This document shows, one piece after another, positions 12,223-25,111 of a stretch of DNA of 64,000 nt (position 1 is the first letter of the stretch; the number at the start of each line of letters is the position of its first letter). The position numbers were made by a program, and so were the translations under genes. Where the stretch lies: NCBI RefSeq assembly GCF_028502605.1, contig NC_079233.1:992001-1056000 (forward strand), read 5' to 3'. The notes below the pieces were generated by a model. The model saw only the letters and a program-made list of their open reading frames with translations. It was not told where the DNA came from and ran no database searches. The stretch is from Trichoderma breve (lineage: Eukaryota; Ascomycota; Sordariomycetes; Hypocreales; Hypocreaceae).

Positions 12223-15200
12223 CTATCCCTCCGCCTTCTCCTCTGCTTCTGGCGCTGGCGGAACCCATACCAGCAGCCCGTCCTTGTCAATCTTCATCCC
12301 CTCTGTTGGAATAACCCTCAACACCTTCTGGAAATACTTGTCCCTCACTACCAATCCCGGCCGTATGTAGACGCCTCGTGCAAGCGGCAGCAGGCGATAC
12401 GTCTTGGTGCGTCTTGACATGGGGAGCAGATGCACCGTCGTCTGCTTCGATCCAGAGAAAGCAAAAGCATCGCTCGGTTCCATCACCAATCCGAATGTCA
12501 AGAAATGGCTGGACGGGTTTTCAATCGTAATGTCCAGTCGAACCAAGCCTGCCTGCTCCTGCGAGCTGTGAAGCACCGATGCCAATACTCTGGGCTCTGT
12601 CCCAAGCACCATGTACTGTCCAACCGTCATCGTCGTGACATTGATTGTGTTGGTCTCGCCATCTGCTAATTGCCGTCGTCGTCGCCAGCGGACTACAAAC
12701 GCCAGGTCAATTGCGACGGGATGCCTGTCGTCCAACGTAATCTTCTGCGCCACCAGACCAAATCGAGCTTCATACATTGTCTTTGGAGCCACAATCATGC
12801 CATCTGCTGAGAGCTCGGGCTGGTTCACGACCTGACACCGCCCGCCAGGCGTCACAGCCGTAACTGCCAGATCTAGACCAACTACATCCAGGTCTTCTGT
12901 AGCGAATGATGCATAGTGACAGACCAGGCACCATTGCTGCGCAAGGCCCCTGGCCTGGACAACATCGCCATCAGACACATCTTGCAGGTCTTCATAGTCG
13001 AACAGGCTTGGCCAGGGATCTGGGTGAAGCCGCGGCATTAAATCGTAATTTGCTTCAAACGCGTTCACGATATTCAGGTGAATCGGCAGCACTTGGACAA
13101 TCGGCGTTGCGGCGTCTGATTCCAAGTGGTAATCCGCCCGAATCTGTATTTCGTACGCTGTAGGCGCTGGCGCTGGGTCAAGATGGATCGACAACTCCAA
13201 CGACGAAGAGCTGCCAATGTGACCAAGGGCGAGCCCCGTCACTTGCGACTCTTCTTCAGCGGTATCTACCTCTCGTTTGTGTTCGCCAGCGTCCACTCGG
13301 AACCGAGGAATAACCTTTCCGACGATGCGAATATCCAATTTCACATTAGCAGAGTCGTCCTCTTCGTTGTATAAGCCAATCCGCAGTGGAATCGGCTCAT
13401 TCGCATAGAATTGGCCGAGGGGCTCTACCAGCCTCAGTTTCATCTTTGGAGGCCTTGGTTGTATATGTAAAACGTGACTGTCAGGTCTCGACAGCCGTGG
13501 TTTTGTCACACCTTGAACGAACCATCCTGTGACTTTGCCAGACTCTGACAATGACAGCGTGTAATCCAACTCAAAGGTTTCGGTTTTGTAAGTCAAGACC
13601 ACGCGAGATGCCGACGCCTGCCCTGGTTCTCGCAAGGGTATGTTCATCTCAAAAACCCGTCTGTGGCCAGGTCTAAGCGTAAGATCGCATTTGCCAGTCA
13701 GTTGACCCTCCTTTTCATCGTCCTTGTCTTCGACTTCGTCTTCGTCCTTTGCCTTGTCTTCGTCTCCGTCTCCATCATTTTTGTCCTCCTTTTCACTTTC
13801 ATCACTTTCCTTGGCATCTCCCCCAAGTTGCTCCGTCAAAGCTACGAGGGTTACGGAAACAGGAGTTTCGGAAGAATTCGTCGGCAAGTCAGAGTCGTGT
13901 ATAAGCGTGATCGGTTTAAGGTGTCCCTCGAATTCGACCCGGACTGAAGACAAAGTAACTGGCGCAGCTGCTTGAAGCGCTTCAGACTTTAGCGACAGCT
14001 GAGCCAAGCACGTCTCACCAGCCCTGCCCTCTTTAGAACGGAAAGCAAAGGATGTTGATATAAAAGACGATGCTACGTCATCCGAAATGGTAATAAATGG
14101 CCTAGATGTCGATGATACCCCATCTAATGACTTGGCCAGATCATAGTGCCAGTTTTTTCTTCGAGTAAACCCTGAATGTCAAGTATTAGCGTAGCTCCAA
14201 GCACATGTATCAACGGCATCAAATCAAACTTACGCTCATTCATTAGTTCCCAGTCAATTGCGACCACAATATCCGCCCGCCCAGTTTCCGCCGCCGCCCG
14301 CCTCATTACCCACAGGATATCTTCAGAGATGTCTAACCACCATTCGGAGCGGAAAGATTTATCTTCCCACAACGGCCTAAGCATGGCCAACACTTCATTC
14401 CAGCTCCCCAATGTCGCCATTTCTCTCGCGCACTCTAGGGATATCTCTGCCGCAATTCGGTGCTGCTTCCGCGCTTGAAACTGTCCCCTTGCATTGAGAA
14501 GACAGTCTATCATTAGCTGTGCATGATTGATTCCGTTCCCGTTCAACGGATATTCCTCGTGAGGCGGAGGACACATGTATGTATCGTAGCGAATCGCCTT
14601 GCTCGCCACCCTCGATGCAGGCGAAGCGTCCGGCGCTCCTCTATCATCGTCAGGTATCCTATGGGCTAATGTTCTGCGAGCTCCAAGATGGCGCGCAGCT
14701 ATCCGGTACCAATAACCCGTATGATGCAATAATTCCCAGGGCTGCAATCGCTCTCCAAAGAGAGCTTTCTCTGGCTGAAGGAAAATCGTCATGGTTGAAG
14801 GCCCTAAGCCCGGAACTTCGACCATCTCAATCATGTTAGCCATCACCATTGCCCACCGGGATTCCCAAGCTTGCCAGCCATAGTTGTTAGTGCCTCTTCC
14901 TCGGCGGTCAACGAAGTCACTGATGCGGTCACGGTGAGACTGCCATCTCCTAACTGCCAGGCTCGTTTGCCCCATCCATAAATGCAGCCGTAGACAGCGA
15001 ATAGATATGATATCCGCAAGAAGTCGTGCCTCGTTCCAGCGAGGGCTCCAGCTGGGGATGATGTCGAGCACGTCTTGGCCAAGCAAGATCTCATACGCCT
15101 GCTCAAAAGATCGAATCGCTGCGTCAATTTCTTGGCGAAACTCGGCGAAAATAGCAGACTTGAAATCATAACGGAAATTCCAATCTGGCAATGACAATGT

Positions 15201-16107
15201 TTGCGATGTTCCAGAAGTAGGTGGTAACGTCGGCTGAGGGACGATTCCTCGGGATCTCTTCTTCCTAGCATGTCTCCCGAGATCTCGATAATACTCGATG
15301 GCCGTGTTGTATAGCAGAGCGAAAATACTATCCATCACCCTCCTCAATTCCGACGGCGATTCCTGGGGAGGAATATAGAAAATCGATTTAGGGTCTAAAC
15401 CAGTTCCCCTTCTAACACCCTCCAGTCGATCTTGTATAATTTCGGCAGTCAGATTAGTCTTAGCCTCCGCATCGCCGAGAATGATGACAACCAGGCGTGT
15501 CTTGTATCCCGATTCAACCAAAGTCGCTCTCATACCATTAAGAGCAGACTTTAACCGATTGTCTTGTTGCACAGCAATCTTCGAATCGCTAGTCAAGGTG
15601 TGGAAGCACACGAATATGCTGGGTATTTCCTCCTGGTGCTTCTTGATCCACTGCGCATTCATCAGTCCATCAGGGTACAGAGCCGAAGAAGGACTGAGCG
15701 GCGAAAAGGGCGAGTGTAGAATCGGGGCGGTTGTCAACGGCTCGATAGTCTCAGGCAGCGTCGCTCGTCGCGATGGAAGGACAAAAGTCTATATTCATAT
15801 CAGAAATGCGCTGCGCAACCGGCTCGGCTCCCATGCAAACTCGTCTTACCCTGCCGACGGTCTTGACACGAAGTCTGAAGTGCTCTTCCCTCGTGACCAC
15901 AGTCCATGACTTCCCGCGCTCGTCCACCTCTTCAAAGTAGGATTCCAAAAAGTTCGCTTCCTTTCCCTCGAGAGGCGGTAGATCAGACCGAAGAAGGACG
16001 CCCTGGCCATTAGCCCTGGCAGGCTGGTCTGGCGGATCCGAACTCAACCCCGAGACCACAATCAGCGGCACATTATGATCGAGGCTTCCCAAAGGGTAGC
16101 CATCCAT
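12223..16107 (-). CDS. TRAPP complex subunit 11 / Foie gras-type trafficking protein
   Basis: Model: exons 16107-15850, 15788-14234 and 14171-12223, giving 1253 aa. Introns of 61 and 62 bp join in phase (AGG|ACT and GAG C|GG). The long protein with an N-terminal MDGYPLGSLDHNVP segment, a central helical part (TMICNL-like TPR-type helices around the MNAQWIKKHQEE and RRAAAETGRADI regions) and a beta-rich C-terminal half matches the Foie gras plus Gryzun architecture of TRAPPC11, which tethers vesicles at the Golgi in TRAPP III. An acidic Lys/Asp/Glu linker lies near 13690-13820. It is divergent from mL41. I rate the family assignment good rather than certain, since it rests on length, order and remembered motifs. 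Confidence 0.78.
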
Positions 16108-16715
16108 GGTGATTAGTTCGGCGTCGAGAAGACATAGGCCAGGCGTCTGTTTCGTGCCGAGGAGCTTCGCATTCAGATCGGAATTGCGCAACTGGTTTCA
16201 ACTTGCTTAGAGGTGGTGGAGCAGCGTTAGCATCACTCAAGAGCAAAAGCTGCCCCTCGTTGCGGCGCAAAGCAGCCCACCTTGAAACTTTGTAGACCGG
16301 GGATGTATGAGGCTTTCTCTGGCAAACGCTGAGGTAAATAAATAATATGAGGTGAGATTCAGAAAATAACAATTAAATCATCAATCGAATATACATTTTG
16401 ACCTGTGAAAAATCGATGAAATGGCACAAGCTCGCAGCATAAGAAGCTCAGAAAGTGACAACTCTCTAGGCGCTGCCATTAGCGGCAACGTTTAGAGCTC
16501 CAATTGTTGAGCGGCACAAAACGAACCGGCGCCGGAAGAACGCCGGAAGCCGAACAAGCGCACCCTCTACCCAAAAATTCAAGATGCAATTGAATGTTGC
16601 GAAACAACCTCTCAATTCACAGCATCTCGAACCACAAACCCACCAATTCCCAAGCCTGCCCTACAGCGCAACTTCGCATTCTTCATCGTCCGACTCCTCG
16701 CCTTCTCCCGCAATC
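16108..16715. other. Divergent promoter between TRAPPC11-like gene and mL41
   Basis: About 600 bases with no gene. An in-frame ATG at 16584 could extend mL41 by 44 residues, but this segment (rich in Q, S and P) reads more like leader than protein. Confidence 0.45.
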
Positions 16716-17107
16716 ATGAGACCCACGCAAATCCTCAGCGTGGGCAAATACCGCCACCTCAAGCTCACAACCAAGGACGTCGGCCGCGGCTTCTACAAGG
16801 GCAACCGAACGGGCTCCATGGGTCGCCACACCAAATACGGAGGATATTTGATCGAATGGAGCAAAGTGCGCACATACGTCGTGCCCCAGAATCTCAGCGA
16901 GTCCAAGGTACGAAAAAGAATACATCAAAGCGGGCAGGGCAATTGGCATTGGCAGAAAGAGAGACTAACATTGGAGTTTGGCAGCTCACTCCGTTTGTGA
17001 GCAGAGAAGTTCGTTCCGAGCCTGGTGATTACAAGGGTTTGAGTAAGGGTCCTCAGGATCCTTACTTTTACGTCGAGCAGTGGAAGCGATATAACGGAGT
17101 TGACTAA
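16716..17107 (+). CDS. MRPL27: Mitochondrial large-subunit ribosomal protein mL41 (yeast MRPL27)
   Basis: Exons 16716-16907 and 16985-17107 join at AAG|CTC to give 104 aa. The core GFYKGNRTGSMGRHTKYGGY, followed by KVRTYVVP and a terminal GPQDPYFYVEQW, is the family signature: the yeast protein has a closely similar MYKGTRASGIGRHTKFGGY stretch. It is a structural protein of the mitochondrial 54S/39S subunit. I chose the second ATG (16716) because the family normally starts a few residues before the KYRHLKLTTKD segment. The alternative start at 16584 would give 148 aa and might add a targeting sequence, so the N-terminus is uncertain. Confidence 0.92.
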
Positions 17108-17524
17108 GTGTCTTCTATGAATCATACGACTATGCGAGATGAAAGAAGAAGAGGGCACAACTACGAATAAATCTACGGCAGAAGTCAAGGGTATTCTGCT
17201 AAAGTTGTATATATACACCCTACGAACATTGTACCACCACCATGTATGATGGAGTCAAAACAGTGAATGGGGAGGAAAGAAAGGATACCATCACGGCCAT
17301 GTATGATTAGTTACGGTATCTAAACATACACCATACAAAAGGAAAAGAGAGGTAGAGAGCAAAAAGAAATCCAAATTCAAATTTAAGTAAAATAAAGAGC
17401 GCCACTATTGATGTGGCCAGGATATCACTAAGTATATGCTTGCTCGCTAACTGGCTGGCCTTCTTGCCTTCCATCTTCTCCCATTATTCCCTTCTCTTGA
17501 AATTATTCACATCTCCCATCTCTT
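17108..17524. other. 3' intergenic region between convergent genes
   Basis: These 417 bases hold the 3' ends of mL41 (+) and the lipase gene (-). No gene is seen. Confidence 0.5.
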
Positions 17525-20266
17525 TCACGTCTCTATCTTGACCTGCGGCAAGTCTTCTTGAGCTGTCACAAAAGTCTCAATGCCCGGACGCTCTGCTTCG
17601 ACCTTCTCATTATCTTCAGCCACCCCATTAGCAGTCGGCTTCTCCTCAACCAATTCTGCCTTGGAGTCCGTCACGCCAACAAATGCCGGTCCAGGCGAAG
17701 GGCTCATAGGTCGCGACCCAGGCGTCATTGCTGAATTGAGCGTAATCATGCTCGCCGTTTCTGCGTCATTCTTAATGCTGAACGGCAAGGCGATGCCGTC
17801 GAGGAACGGCCTCTTTCCAGCCACGCCCGTGTCAGGCGAATAATCCGGGCTGAGAAGCCCATCGTGAGCTGCCTCCTGCTCTCGGCGCATGGCAATCAAT
17901 TGCTCCACAACAGTTTCCCCCTCCGTCTCTTCGCTGCCAGTCTGATGCTCATCTCGCACAATCCGCTGACGGGAAGGTCTGCGGCTATGCCCACGTTTGT
18001 CGCCTCCAGAGTCCAACGGAACCTCGTTAGTCAACTCCGGAGTAACGGCTTGCATCTCGGGCTCGTAATTAGCTTTCTGCTCTCTCTCCACCGTCATCTC
18101 GTCATGCTTTGATCCCCAAAGGGACCAGATGGCTAGGCCGAAACTCTTTCTTCTCTTCCCTGGCTGCAACTCTGTGCCCAGGGGTATTCGCCCAGCCAGT
18201 GCAGTTGGCGGCGGACGCTCATCCGGGCCAAAATCTTTATAACCAACAATCATTTCTTTAATAATCTTTTTATGCGTTTTGGCTTTGGCACTGGCATATT
18301 TGTGGTCCCATGTGCCCTTGGTTTCTAGCCACTTTCTAACAGGGCCTTCTTTAATGATTCCAATCTCTTCAGGCTTCATGTTGCATCCAGGCAGATCTGT
18401 TTCCAGTGGAAGAGGCAAAATAGCGCCATTCCGAGCAATTCGCTGTCGAATCATATAATTCTTGAATGGTGGGAGCGGATCTCCTGCTCTTCCAACCTCT
18501 GATGGGGTCAATTCATCCGCTGGCTCTTTGTCTTTATTCTGGTCTTGTTCTTCCTGCCCCCCAGCTTCTGTATCAGAGCCAGAGCTCGTGATGACGGAGA
18601 TCGCATCGTCATCCATAATCTCAATATCTCTGTTCTGAGCACGCGCTAGGGCCCAGGCTCCAAACTGCGCAATCGACCTGTACATGTACTTGGCAGGGCT
18701 TGTAAAGCTCAAAGTCGGAGCAACGTGGCACAGATCGTCCCACACTTGGAGCTGCACATAGGTAGGCTTATACTTGGCTAGTAGTCTCCTTCCGTGATCC
18801 GTCAAGTCCGCGTCTGGCGGTGCGTATTTCGTCGGGTTGGCGCACTTGTGAGCCAAGTAAATCTGCTCGTCACGAAGAAGCTCACCACCTCCGACAGTAA
18901 TTAGAAGAGGTGGCAGTCCACCAAGCGTCGGCTGCTTGACGGGGCTCACCAACGGGTGTGATAGAAGAGCATTTGTTGTATACATCTAGCAGAGGTTAGG
19001 CTCCATTTCCATTCAGCGGTAAACAAATTGGAACTCACTTGAATCTGGTCTTTCATGGTGATCAGCTCTCCATCGATTGTAACGGTCAAAAACTTTTCCG
19101 TCTCGGTGTGAACACCAGCGCTATCAATATGAACGCCGGTTTCGCCATCAACTATCGGAACCACGGGGTCCTGCTGCTTCTGCTCTAGCTCAGCCGTAGA
19201 CGGAGCTCGTTTCTTGTCGCTCTTCTTGCGCTTGTCCGCCTCTTCCTTGAGCATCCTCACATCATCGTCATTAGGCGGTGGCCACGCCCTGGATGGCTTA
19301 TGGTGGAACCCTGACTGTGGTATGTAATCCAGCGGTGTCTCGAGGGCAACGCTTGGAAACGAGTGCGTCAAGTCAACCCAAGGGCTAATGAGAATGCCAC
19401 CGGCGGGCAATGGAATGCCTTGGTCTCGAAGAAGGCACAGCATGGACGTTACCATACCACCACCTGCCGAGTCTCCAGCAAAGATGATCGTGCTCGGGTC
19501 TTGGATTGTCAGCAGATATAGATAAGCTGCCACGCAATCCTGGAGGCCACATGGAAACGGAAATTGAGGAGCCAGTCGATACCGCGGTGCAAAGACTCTA
19601 GCTTTCAGCTTTCTCGCGTGGCGTTGTAACTGATACCGATGCTCGTCGACGCTCCCAAAATAATAAGCACCTCCGTGTACATAAAGCATCACACGACGCA
19701 GTGGCTCGTTATTCTTCTTCCGCTCATTGGCATCCGCTCGCATCTCAATCCACTCGGCCTCCAAAGGACCTTTCGGACCTCGCCAGTGCCACCATTTCCT
19801 GCCGCCAACCTGTCGGATGCCATCAGGTCCCAGCTCCCCCTCGATTAATTCTGCTGCTCGGCCGAGGTGTTCGTCAGGAATGGTCACGCTCTCCAGCTTG
19901 ACCCATTGCGGGTGCGGGACCCATTGGCCCGTGAATCCCTGAATCTCTTCGACAGTGTGTTGAGAGGCATACTCGAGGAACGATCGAATAAGGTGCAGCC
20001 CCTCGTCGTACGACAGATGCGTGGTCGGGTGCTCTTTCAAGTTCTTCTTGTTCAGGTACTACAAACATCCCGCCCCGGCAGAGCACGAGTTAGCACAATT
20101 GTATTCATTGAGAAAAAATCCAAAAGGAGTCCCTTCTTCTCCTTGAAATTTAACGCCAGCAATATCAGACTCGTCGCCATTGAATTATACATACGTGTGA
20201 AAACAAGGTGGAAACCACCGTTGGCGTTACGGCCAGAGAAACCGACGTCGTGTTAAGCCTGTTCAT
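17525..20266 (-). CDS. HSL-type lipase/esterase (alpha/beta hydrolase fold 3) with long C-terminal extension
   Basis: Model: exons 20266-20195, 20058-19039 and 18985-17525, giving 850 aa. A 24-residue first exon (MNRLNTTS...LFSH) is joined in phase to YLNKKNLKEHPTTHL. The hormone-sensitive-lipase signatures are clear: oxyanion motif HGGAYYFGS at ~152-160 (HGGG-like with Ala), nucleophile S221 in GDSAGGG, then a late acidic residue near GGGELLRDEQ and a histidine in WDDLCHVAP. The residues between the nucleophile and the late Asp hold a ~100-residue charged insert. After the histidine the chain continues ~300 residues that are charged and low in order, probably a regulatory or scaffold tail. 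It may act on acyl or steryl esters; the substrate is unknown. It is divergent from TSR2. Confidence 0.87.
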
Positions 20267-20715
20267 GGCGATCTCGTTTGTCCTCCAGGTCCCATCGATT
20301 CGTGCGGATCGCTGGTTTATAGAGAATACGAGTATAAAAGGGACAGCACCTTCTAATTAAGAGACGGGAAAATACGAAGACCGACGCACCGGCATAAAAA
20401 GGGCAGCGAGGTCAAAGCATCTTGATATTGGCATCAGGGGCCCCCATGATGTCATGCTTCATATAGCAAGGGATGATCTTGGCTCCCAATCCTCGAATGT
20501 CGGTTGGGAAAAGTATGTTACTACATTAGTACTAGCGCGGGGAGCTTGGTTCAGCGCCAGGCTAGTGGTCCGTGCACAGGCAATCTAGCACAGAATTCGC
20601 GGGTGGGAATGAAAAAAAAAAAAAGAACACCAAAAATTTTGTGCAGGCTGGAGGCCGTTTGAATTTGAGCCCCTCCATATCCCCGCTTAATACATTCAAG
20701 GCCAGCATCAGCATC
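20267..20715. other. Divergent promoter between lipase gene and TSR2
   Basis: About 450 bases. It includes an A-run of 13 at ~20611-20623 shortly upstream of the TSR2 start. No gene is seen. Confidence 0.45.
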
Positions 20716-21416
20716 ATGGCATCTACAGAGGCAGCGCAGTTGCCGCCGGCGGGTAAGTGGGAGCAAAGGCATTAATCAGGCCTTAGGACATTGCTTTATT
20801 AACTCTGCATAATACAGCACTCCGGCAGTCCAACTTCGAACAAGCAGTGGCATGCGCCCTTCACCTATGGCCGGCCTTGACCCTCGCGGTGCAGAACAAC
20901 TGGGGAGGCCCCGACTCTGCAGACAAGCGAGACTGGTTTGCTGGTGCCATCGTCGATCTGTTTCCTGAATTCACCGATGCGCAGCCCGGAGCGCCTGCAA
21001 ACACCGCCAGTGCCGTCGATGAACCAGATATGGAGGACGTCGAGACGGTGCTGCTACAAGTTATGATTGACGAGTTCGAGGTCAACACAGATGATGATTC
21101 TGGTCTTGAAGTTGCCAGATCCATTGTCAAGGCGCGATCCGAGTGCGCCATTGGCGAATTCAACGACGAGGTCAAGAAGCTGAGCGAGCGATTCGCGAAT
21201 CGAAAGGGCACCAAGGTGGATCAGATGTTCAAGAAAGCCGAGGATGAGGACCAGGATACCGACTGGGAGTCTGGCGACAGTGGCGAGGACGATGAAGATA
21301 ATGAAGGCGATGTGGATATGGATGAGGCGCCACCCCTGGCACCTGTTGTCAAGGAAAAGCCTGCCCCTGAAATTGACGAGGACGGCTTCATCAAGGTCAC
21401 CAAGAAGAAGAGGTAG
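20716..21416 (+). CDS. TSR2: Pre-rRNA-processing protein TSR2
   Basis: Exons 20716-20752 and 20818-21416 (65 bp intron) join at G|CA to give 211 aa. The core holds the WGG-type signature (VQNNWGGPDS at ~50), preceded by FEQAVACALHLWPALTLAV. A long acidic tail (DEDQDTDWESGDSGEDDE) follows, ending in a basic VTKKKR. In yeast, Tsr2 is a chaperone that escorts Rps26 to pre-40S particles and helps 20S pre-rRNA maturation. The very short first exon (37 nt, 12 residues) is supported by the GGGTAAGT donor. It converges on the BSD-domain gene, whose 3' end is about 200 bases away. Confidence 0.93.
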
Positions 21417-21620
21417 ACCTCGAGTAGCAGAAAACGTGGGGAGCAAGCTACCGCTGTGGGGAAGCACATCCCAATTGGCATGATCCAAAACACACACAAG
21501 TACACAGCGCCGTGACGACTCGACTTGCCGAAGAGGCGATAGCAATCCCAAACGCCAAAGTGCCCAAGCTCTAAGAAACAAATTATACCCGCAGACGCAC
21601 AGAGCAAACGTGGGACAAAT

Positions 21621-23093
21621 TTACTCCCAATCCTCATCGCTGTCGTCATCATCGCCTTCGCTATCATCGTCGCTGTCCTCGTCACTATCACGCTTCTCCC
21701 CCTTCTTCTTGGGCTCCTTTGGGCTGTTTGGTGTCTGACTAGGCAGCTGGCTCGTCTTTCCTGAAGCCGCTCCAACAACATCATAGCTAGCATCGGTTTC
21801 CGCCTCGGATTTTTCATCATTAGATTTCCTGGACTCATCAGGCTTCGTGTCTTTGGCCTGGATCGTGGTTGATGAAGCAACAGACTCGGGCTTCTTTCCC
21901 TTGCCGACGGCAACGGCGGATTTATCGGTTGGGGTAGGCTTTGTGGATTTTTCGTCTTCCTCGGAATCATCTTCCTCCTCTTCTTCCTCGGAGTCATCGT
22001 CCCAACCAACCTCGTCTTCAGTAGACGCAGCTAGAAAAGAGTGTGTTAGCAAGAAATGATTATTAGATAGAATAGGTTTAATGAAGCAAAAACAGCAGCA
22101 TCTGATTAGCGTCAGCTTACCTTTCAGAAGATCACGTCGTCGCGACTCAGCAGTCTCAATGCCATGGCGCAAGAAGTAGTATCTCTTCCAAAAGTCGGCG
22201 TAGGGAATCTGGTCCGGCACTAGCTTTTCCATAGTTGCTCGTAATTCGGGGTATTTGGCCAAGTCGCCGCTGATTTCATCAGTCTGCTCATCAATGTCAA
22301 AGCCCTTGGTCCATTGGTCATATTCCGTGGCGGACGGGTCCTTAGCGAAGCTCTCCGGGGATGTGTGGATGACATGTAGCTGGGCCTCGAATCTTGAAGT
22401 GTGAATCACTCGCTTTCCTTGAGCATCTTTGCTCTCAAACATGACCTGGCTGCCTTCGGTTGATTCATCTGGAGGCGCTACACTAATCGCATCCCGTAAA
22501 AAGTCTCGAATATTGCTTCCAAATCTGAGCAGAGCTTCGTCGGCGGCATCCTCAGCCTGTTGCAAATCTTTTAAGCGCTTCGCAGCCTCAGTCCTTAGGC
22601 GCGACAGCACAGTTTCAGACTCTTGGGTGGAAGCGCCATCTCCAGCTTCCGGGGCTGTTGTATTCGTCGGGGTCCTTTGGCTATCGTCGGCCTCGGCGTT
22701 GGACAAGTCGGGGATGATGGTGGTGAGAGAAAGCGATCGGGTTCTATTTACGACGGCTTCTCGCAAACTGGTGAATCCCTTCTGCGCATCCTCGCCGACC
22801 TCGGCAAACTCCTTGGAAGCTTGAGTGTAGACGGATTCGCCCTGCAGCAGATGAGCCTCAGCCACGAATAGCGGTGATACGGCGGCAGCCCGGTTGTGTT
22901 GTCATACCTGCTTGATTACATTACCAAAGAAGCCTCCGATCTTGGCGCCCCACGGGCTTGCGGAGAATGCCTTGTAAGCTTCCTGGATATCGCTATTCAG
23001 GGAAGTTTGCGCATCTTCCTGCTTAGAGCTCTCTCCAGACTCCTCGGGGATCTTGTAGGCTTCCTCCTGGATATGATCATATGCGAGATCCAT
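21621..23093 (-). CDS. BSD-domain protein
   Basis: Model: exons 23093-22908, 22841-22121 and 22030-21621, giving 438 aa. The BSD domain is visible near residues 235-290, including the conserved aromatic stretch PYADFWKRYYFLRH. Upstream are helical segments (ASPWGAKIGGFFGNVIKQ and KGFTSLREAVVNRTRSL). The C-terminus is strongly acidic and low-complexity, ending in SDEDWE. BSD domains occur in TFIIH p62 and in synapse- or trafficking-type proteins. This single-BSD architecture resembles the fungal DOS2-type proteins, whose function is poorly known. The assignment to the domain is firm; the function is not. Confidence 0.83.
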
Positions 23094-25111
23094 AATGCGT
23101 AGGCGCCGGCTTCGTCCGCGGCGTGGAGAAATAACCCGAATATCTTGATTTCGCTGTCCTTGTCGAAGTTTCCGGTACGAAGCTCCGGAATCTGTTTTCA
23201 AGGGATGAACATGGAAATCGGCAGCTGAGCTGGTGCTGGTTCACGAGGCTAACGGATGCGGCAGAGGGGGGTGGGCGGGGAGTGCTTTGCAATCACGTGA
23301 GACTCTCCATCATGGGAACGGTGAAGTCCTACCCTGTAAATTTCTGGATCAGGGTCAATATGCAAACTTTTTGCTAGAACAGCTTCCTATGAATATGAAT
23401 TTCATGGTGTTTTCTGTATTGAATGTTTATTGTTATGTCATCCATCAAGTCACGATATACAACGGATGTACGGAGGAGCCACGTCAATTTAGCGAGCCTG
23501 TGCTTGTTCATTTATCTTCTACTAGGCCGCCTGGCCATATACCAAATGGGTAATAATAAGAGATGAAGTGAAATACAGCAGCATCACTAAATGATGCTAT
23601 AATCGGGAATACTTACCGAATCATATGCAAGCATTCACCATATTAAAGTGGTATGATTTCGGCTTGACAGGTGGAACACTTTATTACTAACTGCTGTTGA
23701 GCATGTGACATCAGTTCAATGTTGTCCAGAATGGATACATATGGCGTGATGGCGTAACGGGGGTAGTAGAGAACATAGTAAGCAGCAGGCATAGGCGAGT
23801 TATTGCTTGATGTTGAGCGTAGTAACAATAATCTATTCTATACTGTAGCTTGCCTGGATGTTCACCTAGAAAACGTAGAACAGGGCGTAGAACGTCCATA
23901 TCAGACCCGGGCACTCTACATTGTTCTCCCGAATATCATACTACACAGCGCCGCGGCTCCCAACAAGATAGGGTGGCTTAGATGTGCGTCAATTATCGTG
24001 GCGTAGAGGTTCAGACTGTGAGTCTCGTGATTGCAACTATTGGATTAGTAGCTAAGACCAGTTGAAAGCGATACTGGCCGTCTTACGCCACGTCTGAAAA
24101 GGGATATTCAGGGTATTGATCCGCTCAAATGACCTCAAAACCTGTTATACCACGGCCCTGCCTAACCGCGGTTGTTGTGCCAAGTTTTTTTTATCTCCCT
24201 TGCTCCGAGGCTAATGCGACTGCGAGATGCAACCAGTGTTTAGAGTTGCGATGGTTCGCTGGGATCGGACAGAGGTTAGATTGCATCCGTGATGGCTTCA
24301 GCAAGACGCCTATATGGGCTACATAATATTGTATGGCAAAGATAGTATCGACTGCATTTAGGTTATCGCAGGTCCTACAACGGCTCCTCATGGCTATGGT
24401 GCCAAATATGATCGTCTGTACATCAATTACCTACCAATTCATCGACATGTTGCTCTGCCATTTACTCACTCTCAAGGTGCTCGTTGACGAATCTATGCCG
24501 TCATAGTGCATTGTGGAGAGGTCCCAATCAGATCTAGATCCAGGGCCTGAGCTAACTGCCCCAGTAAGCTCCATGTTCTCCGCATCGTTTACGGTGAATC
24601 GACCGGCTGCCTTGAGGGCCAAAACTCGATTCTCTTCAAAAGCCAAGATGCTGCGATCGCCAGAGGGCTTGTACATCTTGGTTTTTTGCGTCATTGCTCG
24701 CCCAGAGTGGGAATTGTGGAGTGCATGTGATTTAAGCTTTGTCCTGGGGCAGTCGAAATGACGTATGTGCCACCATTCTCATTGGCGGATGGTCCAACTT
24801 TGGCCCACTTACCACCGGATCCGCTGCCAATTGAGTGTCGATTGTGCCTGACAAGTGACGATCATGGCTTCTGGGAACTCGTTTTCATGACATGGAAATG
24901 TTCAGAATGAATCGGAATGCGGGTTTCATAGGGGATTACATGTTCCTGGAGGACTCCGCCATTGTTTATTTAAACCTCGTCGACATCCCGTCTCTGGATC
25001 AATTTTAGCATCATCATCACACACTCAAACACAACTCAACTTCACTACTCTCAACTTTCAACTACACCACAACTTACAATCTCATTTCGAGACCAATCAA
25101 CTCTTTTCACA
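23094..25111. other. 2.0 kb gene-poor region ahead of grg-1
   Basis: No confident gene is present. A minus-strand frame at 24694-24431 (87 aa, ATG start) is followed by a donor-like GTGAGT near 24477 and could be a first exon of an unassigned gene, but I cannot find a convincing second exon. The rest looks like AT-rich sequence with short frames. The last ~140 bases are the grg-1 core promoter and pyrimidine/CA-rich leader. Confidence 0.4.
24967..24974 (+). promoter_or_regulatory. TATA-like box of grg-1
   Basis: TATTTAAA lies about 138 bases upstream of the grg-1 start and is followed by a CA/CT-rich leader with no upstream ATG, as expected for a highly expressed gene. Confidence 0.5.
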
